A stretch of 64,000 nucleotides of DNA from Lamellibrachia columna (lineage: Eukaryota; Annelida; Polychaeta; Sabellida; Siboglinidae), in assembly GCA_963662155.1 (NCBI GenBank), contig OY759268.1, positions 58,976,140-59,040,139 on the forward strand, in the 5' to 3' direction. Both the position numbers and the translations under genes were made by a program. The notes under the pieces were generated by a model, which was not told where the DNA came from, did no database searches, and was given only the letters and a program-made list of their open reading frames with translations. This document shows positions 20,319 through 30,570 of this stretch, one piece after another. Numbering within the stretch: the stretch's first letter is position 1; every line of letters begins with the position of its first letter.

Positions 20319-20562
20319 CTTCAGCACATCTGTTTAGCACAATTGGGAAAATCTGATCTGTTCCCGGAGATTTTGATGCATTTAGCTTCTTTAGTTTATT
20401 GCATATGCTCGACTCCTCAAAAGTGATACTATTTAATTCCTCTTCGCTACTTCCTTGAAACATCTTAACCTGGTTTGGAATTCTGTGTAGATTCTCCTGA
20501 GAGAACTGTGTCACGAAATGATTATTAAATGTTGTTGCCGTCTTGAAGTTATCATTGATCAC
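20278..20562 (-). pseudogene. LINE A RT N-terminal fingers
   Basis: The segment reads NNHFVTQFSQENLH, FEESSICNKLKKLNASKSPG and TDQIFPIVLNRCAEELAGPL, the standard RT motif 0-1 region, and then runs into the 35-bp array. Confidence 0.8.
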
Positions 20563-20795
20563 TATGTTACCTTGTTCATCTTACATTGGTCTTACCGTTT
20601 CTTTCAGTTTTAGTTGTGATCTAGTCTTGAGGTTATCATTGATCACTTTGTTACCTTGTTCATCTTCAACTGGTGTTACCGTTTCTTTCACTTCTAGTTG
20701 TGATCTAGTCTTGAGGTTATCATTGATCACTTTGTTACCTTGTTCATCTTACATTGGTCTTACCGTTTCTTTCACTTTTAGTTGTGATCTAGCAA
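20540..20795. repeat. 84-bp triplication in LINE A
   Basis: GTTATCATTGATCAC recurs at 20,548, 20,632 and 20,716. The unit length is a multiple of three (28 codons: VINDNLKTRSQLKVKETV..), but a TAA occurs in some units. Confidence 0.9.
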
Positions 20796-21012
20796 CTTGT
20801 AGAAAAACTTTGGATCTTGTTTCATGTTATCTGCTATTTTCTCCTCAAGTTTCCTCTTTGCTTGACCGACCAGTCTTGATGCTTTGCGTTCTGCTCTCTT
20901 GAACTGTGTATAGTCTTGGTGGATCTTTGTCTCTTTATATCTGTTCCACCATCTCAGTCTGTTTTTCCTGGCTCTGTAGATCTCCTTGTTCCACCATAGT
21001 GGCTTGTTATAT

Positions 21013-21194
21013 TAATAATAATAATAAAAAGACTTCTTTGGCGCCAATATCCTCGGAAAATCCGAGCTCAGTGGCGCAACAAAACCAAAGGATTAGGCAT
21101 TCTCGTAACCATGTACAATGCAAAAAGTCGTCAACCGATGGATGGAGGTGCCAAGAAGCTAAGGAGGATAGGCCATTTTGAAAATATAGGATTG
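21013..21194. mobile_element. SINE-like insertion inside the LINE A 54-bp array
   Basis: About 180 bp with an ATT/AAT-repeat tail (TATTAATAATAATAATAAAA) interrupts two units of the 54-bp array. The body includes GGCGCCAATATCCTCGG and CAGTGGCGCAACAAAACC and is unrelated to the LINE. A tail of trinucleotide repeats and a compact body suggest a SINE. I could not define target duplications or a Pol III promoter. Confidence 0.45.
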
Positions 21195-22030
21195 TTACTT
21201 CTCTTCCTCCTGGCTCTGTATATCTCCTTGTACCACTGTAGTGGCTTGTTGCTTCTCTTCCTCCTGGCTCTGTAGATCTCCTTGTTCCACCATAGTGGCT
21301 TGTTGCTTCTCTTCCTCCTGGCTCTGTAGATCTTGTTCCACCATAGTGGCTTGTTGCTTATCTTCCTCCTGACTCTGTAGATCTCCTTGTTCCACCATAG
21401 TGGCTTGTTGCTTCTCTTCCTCTTGACTCTGTAGATCTCCTTGTTCCACCATAGTGGCTTGTTGCTTATCTTCCTCCTGACTCTGTAGATCTCCTTGTTC
21501 CACCATAGTGGCTTGTTGCTTCTCTTCCTCCTGGCTCTGTAGATCTCCTTGTTCCACCATAGTGGCTTGTTGCTTCTCTTCCTCCTGGCTCTGTAGATCT
21601 CCTTGTTCCACCATAGTGGCTTGTTGCTTCTCTTCCTCCTAGCTCTGTAGATCTCCTTGTTCCTCCATAGTGGTCTGGCTCTGTAGATCTCCTTGTTCCA
21701 CCATAGTGCCTGGCTCTGTAGATCTCCTTGCTCCACCATAGTGGCCTGGCTCTGTAGATCTCCTTGTTCCACCATAGTGGCCTGGCTCTGTAGATCTCCT
21801 TATTCCACCATAGTGGCTTGTTGCTTCTCTTCCTCCTGGCTCTGTAGATCTCCTTGTTCCACCATAGTGGTCTGGCTCTGTAGATCTCCTTGTTCCACCA
21901 TAGTGCCTGGCTCTGTAGATCTCCTTGCTCCACCATAGTGGCCTGGCTCTGTAGATCTCCTTGTTCCACCAAAGTGGCCTGGCTCTGTAGATCTCCTTGT
22001 TCCACCATAGTGGCTTGTTGCTTCTCTTCC
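21195..22030. repeat. 54-bp / 35-36-bp tandem array in LINE A
   Basis: Built from the LINE segment KPLWWNKEIYRARRKRSN. Long units are 54 bp (18 codons), short ones 35-36 bp. The mixture opens several frames, giving the 18-residue repeat MVEQGDLQSQEEEKQQAT in one and LWWNKEIYRARP in another. These apparent proteins of 139-214 codons are products of the repeat rather than genes. Confidence 0.95.
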
Positions 22031-22091
22031 TCTTGACTTTCTTTGGTACAAACTTACTCACTGCCTCCTCTATGGAAGCTTTCAGTATTGT

Positions 22092-22917
22092 CTAGGCTTC
22101 TTCTGTTGCACAATTTGCTCTGCTTAGTTTACTCCTGAGGTCAATTTGTCGTAGATATTCCTTCATGCCTACATAGTCACCGTTTCTGTAGTCACAGTAA
22201 TCATTCTTCCAATCAGTGTATTCAGTCCTACAGACCATCATCGTGAACTCTACTATGTTGTGATCGCTTGAACGAAATGGTTCTGTTACATGCACATGTC
22301 TCACTAAGTTTGGAGTTTTTGTCAGAACAAGATCTAGCACATTCCATGTCTTGTTGCTGTTTCTACAGGTTGAATCAAGCCAAGGTCCTGTGTCAAGTCT
22401 AAAAATGACTGTCCTTCTGCTGTTGCTTCAAGTTCTTTCTAGTTTATAGTGTTGTGGTTGAAATCACATAACATAACATTACTTCTTTGTTTGACATTCT
22501 GCTGCAAGCTGATAATGTTGGAATGAATTTTTGCTTCTTCCTGCATATTAGATGTAGAGTTGTAACATACACCAGCTAGAATGTTACCCTCTGCCAGCCT
22601 ACACCACAGTATTTCCTCATTGCAGTCAGAGAGGTCTATGTCACACTGTGCACTGACCTCTTCTGTTGCATCAATTAGCACTCCTCCACCTCGTCTATCC
22701 TTCCTATCTTTCCTCCTGGTCACACAGCCATTAAGTGCTAATTCACTGTCCATTGTGTTTTCGTTCACCCAGGATTAGCCCTCCTCCACCTCGTCTATCC
22801 TTCCTGTCTTTCCTCCTGGTCACACAGCCATTAAGTGCTAATTCACTGTCCATTGTGTTTTCGTTCGCCCAGGATTCTGTCACGAAAACCATATCGGGTG
22901 TGTTTTCATATACATAA
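22092..22917 (-). pseudogene. LINE A AP-endonuclease with a 100-bp duplication
   Basis: On the minus strand: VFVTESWANENTMDSEL, VTRRKDRKDRRGGGVLI (this block is duplicated at a 100-bp spacing, 22,681 and 22,781), VMLCDFNHNTIN (a Gly of GDFNH is lost) and FRSSDHNIVEF with the catalytic Asp-His. Frame breaks separate the pieces (22,092-22,340; 22,439-22,768; 22,743-22,925). Confidence 0.8.
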
Positions 22918-22982
22918 CTGACCATCTCTTCTTTCTTGTTACATAAACTTCTGGCATTTATCAGAGCACAATTCTGTATCTT

Positions 22983-23401
22983 TCACTGTAGTGTTTCCCT
23001 TCCCTCGGTCGCCATATCCTCTCTCACCCACCCCCTTCTCCCCAGGGGTATCTCTCCTAGGGTTTGGGTAGTTGGACTGTGAGATAGTTTTGTGGTCTGG
23101 TTAGTAGAAACAGTGTTAGGGCTTGTAGGGCTTGTTTGGTGGTAATCTCTCCCTTGTATATGACCAAATCCTTTTCTCCATTGTCCAGTCTTCTTCTTTC
23201 TTGGCGCAACCTGTAGTCCTTCCCTCTGTCGCCCTCTCTCATCCACCCCCTTCTCCCCAGGGGTATCTCTGTAGTCCTGATCTTGTTCGTTCTGCGTTTT
23301 GTCTCAGTATATATATACACATTCTTCCATTTGTTGCCTCTTTCTCTTAGGGAACTTGCTTTTTCTAGTACTTTAGACTTGTCATATCTGGTTGTTAGCA
23401 A
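22983..23401 (-). pseudogene. LINE A ORF1 C-terminus and ORF1/ORF2 junction
   Basis: The frame reads TTRYDKSKVLEKASSLRERG and ends with the KDLVIYKGEIT motif typical of CR1-like ORF1 ends. A block of about 55 bp encoding EIPLGRRGW occurs twice (CACCCCCTTCTCCCCAGGGG at 23,031 and 23,245), one of them inserted into the ORF1 tail. The same arrangement exists in the copy at 62.2-62.5 kb. Confidence 0.65.
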
Positions 23402-23574
23402 GACTACGATCTTGCTTGTGGGGCTGTCCTTTTGTCATTCTCTATGAACTCTGAAAGCTTGCTGTATGATGTCAGCATCGATTCCAGTCTGCTTTATGAT
23501 ACAATTTAAAATCTCTGTCATTTTTACAATTAGGAAGTTCCATATCTCGTTTCTTGTTTTTATCTTCTGCATCT

Positions 23575-24893
23575 AATTGGATAGTAACCTCTGGTATGAT
23601 TGGGTAGTAACCTCTGGTACGATTGGGTACTAACCTCTTGTATGATTGGGTAGTAACCTCTGGTATGATTGGGTAGTAACCTCTGGTACGATTGGGTACT
23701 AACCTCTTGTATGATTGGGTAATAACCTCTGGTATGATTGGGTAGTAACCTCTGGTATGATTGGGTAGTAACCTCTGGTATGGCTGGATAGTAACCTCTG
23801 GTATGATTGGGTAGTAACCTCTGGTATGATTGGGTAGTAACCTCTGGTATGATTGGGTAGTAACCTCTGGTACGATGGGGTACTAACCTCTTGTATGATT
23901 GGGTAGTAACCTCTGGTATGATTGGGTAGTAACCTCTGGTATGGTTGGATAGTAACCTCTGGTATGATTGGGTAGTAACCTCTGGTATGATTGGGTAGTA
24001 ACCTCTGGTATGATTGGGTAGTAACCTCTGGTACGATGGGGTAGTAACCTCTGGTATGGTTGGATAGTAACCTCTGGTATGATTGGGTAGTAACCTCTGG
24101 TATGGTTGGATAGTAACCTCTGGTATGATTGGGTAGTAACCTCTGGTATGATTGGGTAGTAACCTCTGGTATGATTGGGTAGTAACCTCTGGTACGATGG
24201 GGTAGTAACCTCTGGTATGATTGGGTAGTAACCTCTTGTATGATTGGGTAGTAACCTCTTGTATGATTGGGTAGTAACCTCTGGTATGAATGGGTAGTAA
24301 CCTCTTGTATGATTGGGTAGTAACCTCTTGTATGATTGGGTAGTAACCTCTGGTACGATGGGGTAGTAACCTCTGGTATGATTGGGTAGTAACCTCTTGT
24401 ATGATTGGGTAGTAACCTCTTGTATGATTGAGTAGTAACCTCTGGTATGATTGGGTAGTAACCTCTTGTTTGATTGGGTAGTAACCTCTTGTATGATTGG
24501 GTAGTAACCTCTGATATGATTGGGTAGTAACCTCTGGTATGATTGGGTAGTAACCTCTGGTATGATTGGGTAGTAACCTCTGGTATGGTTGGGTAGTAAC
24601 CTCTGGTACGATGGGGTAGTAACCTCTGGTATGATTGGGTAGTAACCTCTTGTATGATTGGGTAGTAACCTCTTGTATGATTGGGTAGTAACCTCTGGTA
24701 TGATTGGGTAGTAACCTCTTGTATGATTGGGTAGTAACCTCCGGTATGATTGGGGTATGATTGGGTAGTAACCTCTTGTATGATTGGGTAGTTACCTCTG
24801 GTATGATTGGGTAGTAACCTCTGGTACGATGGGGTAGTAACCTCTGGTATAATTGGGTAGTAACCTCTGGTACGATGGGGTAGTAACCCAGCT
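23575..24893. repeat. 23-bp minisatellite within LINE A ORF1, about 57 units
   Basis: The unit GAGGTTACTACCCAATCATACCA (written on the minus strand) has no stop in any of its three forward phases, so a 408-codon frame (23,699-24,925) arises with a 23-residue superperiod (GYYPIIPEVTTQSYQRLLPN then HTR). A seven-unit version sits at the same ORF1 position in the copy at 61.77 kb. I regard the frame as a repeat artefact. Confidence 0.95.
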
Positions 24894-25415
24894 AACAATT
24901 TTACGTTGTAAGTACGTAGTGACAACGTAGCGGTTTGGTTGCGACTACGTATTTTTGCATACGTATTTATTACGTAAATCTGTGGACTACCAGAAACGTT
25001 GCTACGACGTAGTACATGACAATTTCTACAACGTTGTAAGTACGTAGTGACAACGTAGCGGTTTGGTTGCGACTACGTATTTTTGCATACGTATTTATTA
25101 CGTAAATATGTGGACTACCAGAAACGTTGCTACGACGTAGTACATGACAATTTCTACAACGTTGTAAGTACGTAGTGACAACGTAGCGGTTTGGTTGCGA
25201 CTACGTGTTTTTGCTTACGTATTTATTACGTAAATCTGTGGACTACCAGAAACGTTGCTACGACGTAGTACATGACAATTTCTACAACGTTGTAAGTACG
25301 TAGTGACAACGTAGCGGTTTGGTTGCGACTACGTATTTTTCCATACGTATTTATTACGTAAATATGTGGACTACCAGAAACGTTGCTACGACGTAGTGAA
25401 ATTACCATGTACTAC
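24894..25415. repeat. 128-bp ACGT-rich satellite, four units
   Basis: GTTGTAAGTACGTAG recurs at 24,905, 25,033, 25,161 and 25,289. Units are rich in self-complementary TACGTA, ACGT and TTACGTAA and are nearly identical. It lies between the LINE A array and the 33-bp minisatellite. Confidence 0.95.
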
Positions 25416-25564
25416 CTATCTGGTACCTTTCTACAACGTTTCCAGTACCTTTCTACTACCATTCCACAACGTTTCTACTACCTTCCCACTACGTTTCTGC
25501 TACCTTTCCGGCACCTTCCCACAACGTTTCTACTACCTTTCTGGCACCTTCCCACTACGTTTAT
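25416..25564. repeat. 33-bp minisatellite, short left version
   Basis: Four to five units of ACGTTTCTACTACCTTTCTG plus GCACCTTCCCACA. The arm homology ends here at CGTTTAT. The counterpart on the right is about 17 units long (32,470-33,016). Confidence 0.9.
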
Positions 25565-25577
25565 TTCACGTGAAATA
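25562..25577. other. 16-bp perfect palindrome at the left spacer junction
   Basis: TATTTCACGTGAAATA straddles the last matching base of the arm (25,564). It could extrude a small hairpin; the overlap with the junction may be chance. Confidence 0.7.
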
Positions 25578-25587
25578 GTCAACATGG

Positions 25588-25941
25588 TTGAGCCTATTAT
25601 ATGTTGTAATTATGTTTATACGCATGAGTACTGTTATTAACTATTTACGAACATGTTTGTACTTGCACAGGTTACGGCAAGTCCCGCATGGCTCACTCCT
25701 GATTGTGGCCAGTCGTCTTCTTTTCTTTCTTCTTGTCTTTCTTTTTGAAGTATTAAATGTAGCCGACTTTAGAAGTTTTCACGACAAGGCAAGGAAAATA
25801 AATCATTTATTTGCGACCCTGTATAAATCCAAGCATAAGGAGAAACAGAAATATTTGCCGTCCGACCCAATCTACATACCTGTCAAAATACTGGAAATAT
25901 GTTTTTATTATATCGGTCTGAAGACATTGTGGGTGAAATAG
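25588..25941 (+). CDS. Unrecognised open frame at the spacer start
   Basis: 117 codons with a hydrophobic stretch (LLIVASRLLFFLLVFLFEVL) that could be a membrane segment, then a basic tail. I recognise no family, and no clear start context or neighbour supports it. An acceptor-like CTTGCACAG lies at about 25,671. It could be chance. Confidence 0.15.
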   Translation: MSLLYVVIMFIRMSTVINYLRTCLYLHRLRQVPHGSLLIVASRLLFFLLVFLFEVLNVADFRSFHDKARKINHLFATLYKSKHKEKQKYLPSDPIYIPVKILEICFYYIGLKTLWVK

Positions 25942-26104
25942 TTTTTTTGCGCTCGAGTAATTAATATAAGCCGTATACGGTACTCGAATCTTATCGGCTG
26001 TGGGTCATTCGACTATAGAAGGACAAATTGGTGTCCCGGCACTTTCGTGTGGAATGTTTCGGTCAAGAAAACTGTTAAAATGATACTTCTTGTGTGCTCT
26101 TCCT

Positions 26105-27075
26105 CCTTGTTCCCTGCTGTACAGGGGTGAGATTCAGGTAAAGTAGTGTCTAGCCACTCTTTCTGTTCTTTCTTTCCATAGTTTTATATCGGCCGCCCCA
26201 TCTCTACATCTTTCATCTTCCCCGATCTGTCTCAGTGAGGAGTCACGCAGTCCTCCCATCTCACCTGTGGCCTTCCCCTTTTCCTGCGTCCTTGATGTTT
26301 TTCAACCTCTGCTCTCTTTGCTAGTTTGCCTGCATCCATTCTTACCAAGTGGCCAGCCCATCTCATCCTGCTTTTCACCAATTAGGCTGCATATTTTTTG
26401 CATCCCAACCTCTTTCCTCAGGTCGTTCATCCTTCTTCTGTCCACCCTCTTTAATTGTTCTTGTTATTCGACGAACCCAGTTATTCTCACACTCTTGCAG
26501 CTTCTGTTGTTGTTGTTGTTCTGTCAACGCCACTGTCTCCAGACCATACAGGCATACTGGTGCAACACACGTTCTCAGGACTTTCAATTTCAACTTTTTG
26601 AATTTGTTCTGTCCAACATGACTCCCTCTACCTTTCTCCAAGCATTCGCTCCCGCTTGTGTCCGACGTCGTACTTCTGCCGCTGAATGTCCATCCTCCGT
26701 AACCATTCCTCCAAGGTACACAAAGCCATCCACTTGCTTGATCTCCTTACCATCCAACCTGATGTTCAACTCCTCTCTCTGGTGTCCAATCCACATCACT
26801 TCTGTCTTCTCTAGGCTCATTCGCAGTCCGTGCTTCTCGAACACCCCCTTCCATTCCACCAACACTTCCTGTAGGTCTTATTTGCTTTCTGCTATTATGG
26901 CCAGATCATCTGCATACATCATCTTCCTGAGAATATCCTTCGTGCTGATCTTTCTGCTGATTATTTCCATCACCACGATAAACAGTAAAGGGCTAAGGGC
27001 ACTTCCTTGCCTCAAACCGATGTTATATGTGCGCTTTATAAAGGAACCCTTCGTCATGTCCGACACCATCCTTAG
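26105..27075 (-). mobile_element. RTE/Jockey-like LINE fragment (RT 3' half) in the spacer
   Basis: Minus strand pieces: LRQGSALSPLLFIVVMEIIS and MYADDLAIIAESK (26,878-27,069, catalytic Asp pair); LRMSLEKTEVMWIGHQREEL and FVYLGGMVTEDGH (26,590-26,865); then VLRTCVAPVCLYGLETVALT and CENNWVRRITRTI (26,375-26,641). A stop (TAA) and frame changes separate the pieces. This family differs from families A and B and from the arm RTE. It is single-copy in the window. Confidence 0.8.
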
Positions 27076-27600
27076 ATTGGATTTTTTTTCTCGCTATTTC
27101 TCGAAATAATTCCCAGTATTCTTATTCCAAAATCGGCTGACCCCATTGCCTATAGTCCTCTATTTCCAAGGTCGACATTCGGTGTAATGAGTACACATTA
27201 AATAACGTATATCATGTACGGTGACCCCCTGAACTATATGTTAGGTATCAAACACTTTGAATAAGTTTTCTGACATAAAAACCCATGTTCCCCGATTCCT
27301 TGTCATCTACGTCACAACTACTTCAATGTGATGCCTCTATTGAATATCTGAAAAGAACTATCATCTCCACGTAGTTTCACAGTTATGCGGCCGCCATATG
27401 TGAATATCCAAAACGACAGCGACATGTTTTACTGACTGCGATTCACATCCGATATTCGACGTTTCGATCTGGACAGGAGACAGGTGAGCAGGTTTATTAC
27501 AAGTCATATACAAACGACCCGCACCTCATGACATACAGGTCGGACAAACAAAATTAGTGGTAAATTGATCACACAAAATTAAGGAGCATAGGCCGACCAT
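27076..27600. other. Spacer stretch without recognised features
   Basis: No coding or repeat signal that I can interpret. Confidence 0.4.
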
Positions 27601-27981
27601 TATCTTAATACAGGGACAACATTGCTCATGAATTGAATGGTGTGTCATCTACGTCACAGTTTTATTGTGACGGATATGACCTAGCTCAAGCGTGATGTAG
27701 AACATCAGCATATATATGTGTGCCGAAACCTCAGAATTATATTCTTTTATATATTTTACAACCGCCTTCTAAATTTAATTCGCATACAATTAAAGCTTGC
27801 TCACTGGAAAGTTTATATGATCTTCTTCATATTAATATAACAATTATCAAAACGCGTTCGTGTATTTGCCATCACGTACATCTAGAACCGCACCAGTTTC
27901 CAAAGTTCCACACAAGATTTAACAAGATTGCCATCCCAAACAACATGTTCCAGATGGCAAGTTGACAAGGAAGCCATTAGC

Positions 27982-28206
27982 TTATCGATAGTCTAATAAT
28001 TTTCTCATCTGTGTGTAGCTCACCCTTATCATATATTTAAGAAGATTTAACAAGATTGCCATCTCGAACAACAAGTTCTTATCAACATCCTCACAACCGT
28101 TCACTATTTTAAACACTTCTATTTGGTCTCCTCTTAGTCTCCTGGTCTCTAGTGTTGTCAAACCACATTGTAATAAACGACTTTCGTAACACACGTGTAT
28201 ATACAC
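27982..28206 (-). pseudogene. LINE C-terminal fragment
   Basis: The frame reads SRLLQCGLTTLETRRLRGDQ then IEVFKIVNGCEDVDKN, the conserved post-RT motif of CR1-like ORF2. About 200 bp. Confidence 0.7.
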
Positions 28207-28690
28207 GTCAATTCACGTGAATGCACGTACAGCTAGAACCATATACCCGTTACTCCAGTTCCACACGTGAATACACGTGCATATGCGTACAACTAGAACC
28301 GTACCAGTTTCCCCAGTTTTACACTTGCATAAACACATGAGTTCATGTGAATACACGTACAGCTAGAACCGTACCAGTTTCCCTTAATTGTTCCACATGT
28401 GCCTAAACACGTGAATACACGTGCATATGCGTACACCTAGAACCGTACCAGTTTCCCCAGTTTTACACTTGCATAAACTCATGAGTTCATGTGAATACAC
28501 GTACAGCTAGAACCGTACCAGTTTCACTTGTTCCACGCGTGCATCAACACGTGAATTCACGTGAATACATGTACAGCTAGAATCGTACCAGTTTCACTTA
28601 ATTGTTCCACATGTGCCTAAACACTTGGATACACGTGAATAAACGTACATCGATCTATAACCGTACCAGTTTCCCTTATTCCACACGTGC
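28190..28690. repeat. Imperfect ~70-bp repeats rich in CACGTG
   Basis: TAGAACC recurs at 28,234, 28,294, 28,364, 28,438, 28,508 and 28,578, followed by GTACCAGTTTCCC. Units contain CACGTG and ACGTGAATACACGT motifs. Similar units recur at about 27,870-27,910 and 29,420-29,610. Confidence 0.75.
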
Positions 28691-30182
28691 TCTCAGCGTA
28701 ATTAAAGGTATTTATTAAATAAGAGTAAAGCCCCAAAACTTTTTTCAAGCAAAACGTACCAGTTTCACTGGCTGCAGTTTGAGATGAGTACACACATGAG
28801 TAGTTCAAGAGTAATTGATATTATGTCCTTGAGAAGCTCCCGTTTTCGTTTTTGTCAGTAAATTAAGCGGTTTCTTGTAGCGGTCGACATAATGAAGATC
28901 GTAACTAAGTTAGCTATACATCATGTTATGAATGAGAGGAACCGATCATTTCAAACGGACCTTAACTTTTGAAGTACTTGGAATTCCACTCGTCACAGAA
29001 AAATTCTAAATTCGATCTTGAAACAATTCACTTAGGACATTTTTGATTGTGTAGATTAAAAAAGAACTGGAAACAGGACTTGGACATAATAAATGGGTTG
29101 TCATCTCAATATTTGCCCCGAGCCCATCTTGGCCTCAAGAGGTCGGAAATTTATTAACTTAATAGGGACAATCTTGCTCATGAATTGAACGGTGTATAAT
29201 CTACGTCACGGTTATCTATACGTCACCGTTTTTATAATTAAAATATTTGACGAAGCGCCTCTAAAGTGAAAGATTCGGGAACCTGGTTATACAATTTTTA
29301 CAACCCTCTTCTAAATTTAATTCGCATACAATTAAAGCTTATTCACTGGAAAGGTTATAATTACGTTGTTCGTCATACTGATATAAAACTTGTCAAAATG
29401 CGTTCGTTTATTTGTCGTCACGTACATCTAGAACCGTACAAGTTTCCCTTGTTCCACACGTGCAGCAACAAATGAAATTTATGTGAATACACGTAAAGCT
29501 ACAATTACTGTACCAGTTTCATTTAAATTGCTCCACACGTGAGTAAACGTACATCGTGAATACACGTGAATAGACGTACATCTAGAACCGTGCCCGTTTC
29601 CCTTGTTCCACACGTGCTCTCAGCTTAATTAAAGTTAATTATCAAATAAGAGTAGAGCCCAAAAACTTGTTTTTTCAATCAAAACGGGGGGCGCACGTAC
29701 GCCCCCCTCTGGATCAGCGCCTGATGTTATAGATTAATACACACATGAGTAGTTCAAGAGTGTATATGTCCTTGAGAATATCCCGTTTTTGTCTTTGTCA
29801 GTAAATTTAGCGGTTTCTTGTAATGGTCGACATAATGACGATCGTAAGTTAGTCTACCACGTTTTGTGAACGAGAAAAACCGATCATTTCAAATGAACTT
29901 TAACTTTTGAATTGGAATTAACTTCCACTCGTCACAGAAACATTGAAAATCCGATCTTGAAACTACTACATTTGGGTGTATCATGTAGGAAATTTTGATT
30001 GCGTAGATTGAAAAAGAATTGGAAACAGGCATTGGACATAATAAATGGGTTGTCATCTCAATATCTGCCCCGGGCCCACCTTGGCGTCAAGAGGTCGGAA
30101 GTTTACTTTTACAGGCTAACCGGGCCTGGAAAGCCGACACGATATCCTGCCTGAGATGTTTGCGGAGGTGGACAGTGATAAA

Positions 30183-30226
30183 TAGGGGGCCAGTAGCTCA
30201 GTCAGTTCGCGCGGCAAATTTAAATT
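30183..30226 (+). other. tRNA-like A-box fragment
   Basis: GGGGGCCAGTAGCTCAGTCA is like the 5' end and A box of a tRNA or tRNA-derived SINE. No B box follows, so it is at most a truncated fossil. Confidence 0.25.
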
Positions 30227-30411
30227 CGTTGTAGACGGCACTGGTTTGGATTGCTTTGGTGTATTGAGACCGAGTAGTTTTCCAGGTTTCACTGTCATAG
30301 ATAAGAATGGTTTAACGTTGGTGTTGAAAATGCGATACCAGACTTTTACATCCAGTTAATGTTTTAATGCTCAAGCACACGTGAAAATACATGCTGTTGT
30401 TTTTTTTGCAG

Positions 30412-30570
30412 GTACTTTGTTGATTGCTCTGGGTGGGCACAATGTGGGTGACACCATCCGGAGAATGTTTGCTAAGATGAGGACGCACCAGTTGTGGTCC
30501 CAGTTCAACATGAAAGGAAGGAAGCGTAAGCATTCGTTTGAGGATCTGCCACTCCACAAAGTTATGTGTA
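30412..30570 (+). CDS. DUF4806 domain exon (phase 1-1)
   Basis: A strong acceptor (TTTTTTTTGCAG) and a perfect GTAAGT donor bound 159 bp. It reads TLLIALGGHNVGDTIRRMFA, KMRTHQLWSQFNMKGRKRKH and SFEDLPLHKVMC. The GGxNVGDxxRRMxxKxxTxxLWSxFxxKGRKxKxxF pattern is the hallmark of DUF4806, a domain of unknown function in many fish and invertebrate genes, some transposon-linked. No second copy exists in the window. The start phase accepts the Trp/acidic exon at 18,095-18,202. Confidence 0.85.

Larger units (their letters stand above)
18342..24893 (-). mobile_element. CR1-like LINE (family A) with multiple internal tandem expansions, left copy
   Basis: Minus strand, 5' to 3': a 23-bp array lying in ORF1 (24,893-23,575), the ORF1 C-terminus (23,401-23,057), AP-endonuclease (22,917-22,092), a 54-bp array (22,030-21,195), a SINE-like insertion, linker, RT fingers (20,562-20,278), a 35-bp array, RT palm with FADD (19,511-18,924) and a 3' part with QKCGLLSLQDSRKRADMLEV (near 18,780-18,840). 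The 3' end carries AAGGTATG repeats. The 5' end lies inside the 23-bp array. Dead through frameshifts and stops. Confidence 0.8.
1..25564. repeat. Left arm of giant inverted repeat
   Basis: This segment reappears in reverse complement at 32,868-58,590. Paired coordinates sum to 58,591 near the outer end, 58,618-58,619 from about 3 to 16.8 kb, 58,467 from 17.7 to 19.9 kb and 58,432 from 20.3 kb inward. Each step falls in a minisatellite or homopolymer, so the arms are collinear apart from repeat-unit gains. I saw only scattered SNPs, for example three near 5,230-5,265. The arm is cut by the window start, so its true outer end is unknown. All transposon insertions are shared with the other arm. 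It may be a real young or gene-converted palindrome, or an inverted join of two haplotypes during assembly. Confidence 0.97.
27600..30115. repeat. Degenerate direct duplication in the spacer
   Basis: TTGCTCATGAATTGAA..GTGT..ATCTACGTCAC recurs at about 27,622 and 29,174, and AAATTTAATTCGCATACAAT at about 27,770 and 29,310. ACACACATGAGTAGTTCAAG recurs at about 28,790 and 29,740, and GACATAATAAATGGGTTGTC at about 29,083 and 30,035. The spacings (about 1.54 and 0.95 kb) differ because of an extra array in the first copy. Copies are clearly diverged, unlike the palindrome arms. Confidence 0.75.

Noticed and set aside
21131..22061. Several 139-214 codon frames with MVEQGDLQSQEEEKQQAT or LWWNKEIYRARP repeats
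   Set aside because: They are different frames of one tandem array derived from the LINE linker; there is no start context or non-repeat domain.
23699..24925. A 408-codon open frame with 23-residue repeats (and its mirror at 33,507-34,733)
   Set aside because: It is a stop-free 23-bp minisatellite inside a dead LINE ORF1; the long frame follows from the unit having no stop in any phase on that strand.
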